DNA of 64,000 nt. Origin: an uncultured Methylophilaceae bacterium (lineage in GTDB: Bacteria > Pseudomonadota > Gammaproteobacteria > Burkholderiales > Methylophilaceae). The notes below the pieces were generated by a model. That model saw only the letters and a program-made list of their open reading frames with translations, searched no databases and was not told where the DNA came from. Every line of letters starts with the position of its first letter. Within the stretch, counting starts at the first letter, position 1. Location: positions 1 to 64,000 of the forward strand of contig CAJBIA010000129.1 in NCBI GenBank assembly GCA_903953055.1, given 5' to 3'. The position numbers and the translations under genes were made by a program. Positions 61,451 to 64,000 of the stretch are shown here, piece by piece.

Positions 61451-62794
61451 TTATCGAACATCATCCCAATTAGTCCCAGTGACTAAAGGCTTTTGCTTTG
61501 AAGGCTCAACTTTTTCAGGCTTTACAATCGAAGGATTATCGACCATGCGCACCTCTCTTTGAGGATATGGCACAATAACAGCATGTTGTTTAAACTGGCG
61601 CCAAATTTCTAAGTAAAGATCAGACTGTAAATTAGCATAACCTTCTTCCGGATCGGTTATCCAAAAAGCAAGATTTAAATCAATCCCATTCTCACCAAAG
61701 CCTACAACTTGAACTTCAACAGATGGAGATTCTAATACGCGCGTGTGTGAGTTCGCGGCCTCTCTAACGATCGTAATCACTGAATCAAGGTCACTGTCAT
61801 AGCTAACTTGAATTGGCATCGTTATTCGGCCTTTACGGTCCGTATAAGAGTGGTTAATAAACACCGTAGACATAAGAATTTCATGGGGAATAACCACTTC
61901 TGTTCCATCGAGCTTACGAAGAATCATGTACCGAAATCGTAATTCACTGACCACTCCATAGTGGCTATCTACCGTAACCACATCACCAATGTGGACCGAG
62001 TCGTCAAGCAAGATAGCAAAACCACTAATGTAATTGCTTGCAATCTTTTGCAAACCAAAACCCAATCCAACACCAAATGCGCCCCCAAATACAGACAGCA
62101 AGGTAATGTCTATCCCTACCCCTGATAATGCAATTAGTACAGCAATGACAGAAAGACCTATACGTATAAGCTTTGATAAAACTACACGGACGTTAATATC
62201 AATTCTTTCCACCCGCATCATTCTATTTTCTATCATTCGACTCAATGAAAGGGTCAGAAACAATGTAAGCAATATTGTCAGAATTGCCTGAATTACAATT
62301 AGAGCATTGAGATGTGACTTGCCAACTTTAAATGTAATTTCCTCTAAAGAGTTTAATATTGGCAACCAAAATCCGCTCAAATTTAAAGCAAGAATAGCCC
62401 AAATAACTCTTGATATTAGGCGCTCAATCGAGCGCATCCAGCTACCCTCAGTAAATATATAGCGTAAACCGTATATGCATAATCGAATAGCGACCATTGC
62501 CCACAAAAAGTTTACGCAAAGCATCAACAGGCTCACGTGCTGCCAATGACTTAGAATAATGCTGCAAAGATAAATCAGCACTATTGAAGATAATGGAAAC
62601 AAAATACGATTGAGGCCACCAATTTCTTTTTGCCAAGCTTGAGGCGCATAGGTGATTACATAAGAACGCATTAAGCGACTCAACAGCCATGCACAACCAA
62701 AACTGGCAAAAATAACAGTGAATTGCCAAAGCATTACCGCTGTAGGCAAATCCGCAAGCAACTCAGTCCAAAGTAAATGCATTTCTATATTCAT
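61451..62794 (-). CDS. MscS-family mechanosensitive ion channel
   Basis: GGAFGVGLGFGLQKIASNYISGFAILLDDSVHIGDVV. Confidence 0.94.
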   Translation of the reverse strand: MNIEMHLLWTELLADLPTAVMLWQFTVIFASFGCAWLLSRLMRSYVITYAPQAWQKEIGGLNRILFPLSSIVLIYLCSIILSHWQHVSLLMLCVNFLWAMVAIRLCIYGLRYIFTEGSWMRSIERLISRVIWAILALNLSGFWLPILNSLEEITFKVGKSHLNALIVIQAILTILLTLFLTLSLSRMIENRMMRVERIDINVRVVLSKLIRIGLSVIAVLIALSGVGIDITLLSVFGGAFGVGLGFGLQKIASNYISGFAILLDDSVHIGDVVTVDSHYGVVSELRFRYMILRKLDGTEVVIPHEILMSTVFINHSYTDRKGRITMPIQVSYDSDLDSVITIVREAANSHTRVLESPSVEVQVVGFGENGIDLNLAFWITDPEEGYANLQSDLYLEIWRQFKQHAVIVPYPQREVRMVDNPSIVKPEKVEPSKQKPLVTGTNWDDVR

Positions 62795-64000
62795 CGTAAA
62801 AATATCGCCGCCAAACCCAGAAAAATGAAGAACCCGCCACTATCTGTCATAGCCGTAATCAAAACACTAGAGCCCACAGCGGGATCTCGACCAAGCCTAG
62901 TCATCATTAAAGGAATAATCACTCCCATAACCGCAGCAAGTAACAAATTAATAGTCATCGCAGCAGTCATAACTAGACTTAACGTGCTATTTTGATACAG
63001 CGCAAAAGCAATTAGACCCAAAACGCCACCCCAAATCAACCCATTCAACAAACTAACACCCAATTCCTTTTTAAGAAGAGCCTGCATATTATGGGAAGCA
63101 ATTTGACCAAGTGCTAAGCCTCTAACGATCATAGTGGTAGTTTGGTTGCCAGAATTACCACCAATCCCTGCCACAATTGGCATAAGGGCTGCCAAAGCCA
63201 CAGTCTTTTCTATTGAGCCTTCAAACAAACCAATTACACGGGAAGCAATCAGTGCTGTAACTAAATTAACGGCTAACCATGTCCAACGATTTTGCACTGA
63301 CTTCCATACGGAAGAAAACAAATCCTCTTCTTCACGTAAGCCTGCCATAGATAACATATCACTCTCAGCCTCTTCACGAATGTAATCCATGACCGTATCA
63401 ACGGTTAAGCGCCCAACAAGCTTGTTATTTTCATCAACGACAGGGGCGGTAACTAAGTCGTAACGTTCAAAGGCCTTTGATGCATCATCCGCCAAATCAT
63501 CTGGGTGAAATACAACAGGATCATCCGCCATAATTTCAGCCACGCCTAGATCAAGATCCTTCACGACCAAACGTTTTAACGGAAGTACGCCACGCAGAAT
63601 GTCATGTCTATCCACTACAAAAAGCTTATCTGTATGGTCTGGCAGGGAGCCAATCCGACGCAAGTAACGAAGCGCTACCTCCAAGGTAATATCCTCACGA
63701 ATCGTTAGGATATCAAAATCCATCAATGCCCCTACGGCATTGTGAGGGTAAGCAAGTGCTGATTGCAATCGTTCACGATTCTGAATATCGAGACTTTCTA
63801 ACAAATCATGAAGAACATCCGTTGGTAAATCCGGTGCTAGATCTGCAAGTTCATCAGTATCTAACTGTTCAGCAGCAGCTAGTAACTCCTCACTATCCAT
63901 ATCGGCAATAAGTGTTTGCCGAACAGCATCAGAAACTTCGAGCAGGATTTCTCCGTCACGCTCCGCCTTAACTAGATCCCATACCAGTAAACGCTCTTCC
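62791..64000 (-). CDS. mgtE: Magnesium transporter MgtE, 5' end beyond the window
   Basis: CBS domains; GIGGNSGNQTTTMIVRGLALG; frame stays open from 63900 to 64000 (EERLLVWDLVKAERDGEILLEVSDAVRQTLIAD). Confidence 0.94.
   Translation of the reverse strand, partial: EERLLVWDLVKAERDGEILLEVSDAVRQTLIADMDSEELLAAAEQLDTDELADLAPDLPTDVLHDLLESLDIQNRERLQSALAYPHNAVGALMDFDILTIREDITLEVALRYLRRIGSLPDHTDKLFVVDRHDILRGVLPLKRLVVKDLDLGVAEIMADDPVVFHPDDLADDASKAFERYDLVTAPVVDENNKLVGRLTVDTVMDYIREEAESDMLSMAGLREEEDLFSSVWKSVQNRWTWLAVNLVTALIASRVIGLFEGSIEKTVALAALMPIVAGIGGNSGNQTTTMIVRGLALGQIASHNMQALLKKELGVSLLNGLIWGGVLGLIAFALYQNSTLSLVMTAAMTINLLLAAVMGVIIPLMMTRLGRDPAVGSSVLITAMTDSGGFFIFLGLAAIFLR

Overview
The window is a compact, AT-rich bacterial chromosome segment, almost entirely housekeeping. 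Gene content suggests a betaproteobacterium, plausibly Methylophilaceae (inference only). From left to right it carries: the 3' end of tRNA-Arg(CCG); an aa3-type cytochrome c oxidase and heme A biogenesis cluster; selO; tRNA-Leu(CAA); queA; proS; a UDG-like/rimI/tsaB cluster; an S41 protease; coq7; dacB; bioA; groESL; uvrD; thrB; polA; dusB-fis-purHD-tsaC-hemF; ilvD; lgt; a DUF4010/cstA/hrgC-like/ybdD operon; coaBC-dut; rpmBG; and an mgtE-mscS pair running off the right edge. I saw no prophage, transposon, CRISPR array or recognisable defence island. The most interesting items are: (1) a candidate unannotated sRNA between groEL and uvrD, on the minus strand, with an ECF/sigmaE-like promoter, a UCCCUCCC (anti-Shine-Dalgarno-like) hairpin loop and a strong terminator; (2) an intact ORF with a family-4 UDG fold that appears to have lost its [4Fe-4S] cysteines and catalytic motifs together; (3) a 39-aa ORF missed by the ORF track between ctaD and ctaG, preceded by a GC-rich hairpin; (4) combined sigma32-like promoter and CIRCE operator at groESL; (5) very long perfect palindromic terminators between convergent genes; (6) a 22-bp inverted repeat over a predicted promoter of the oxidase cluster.
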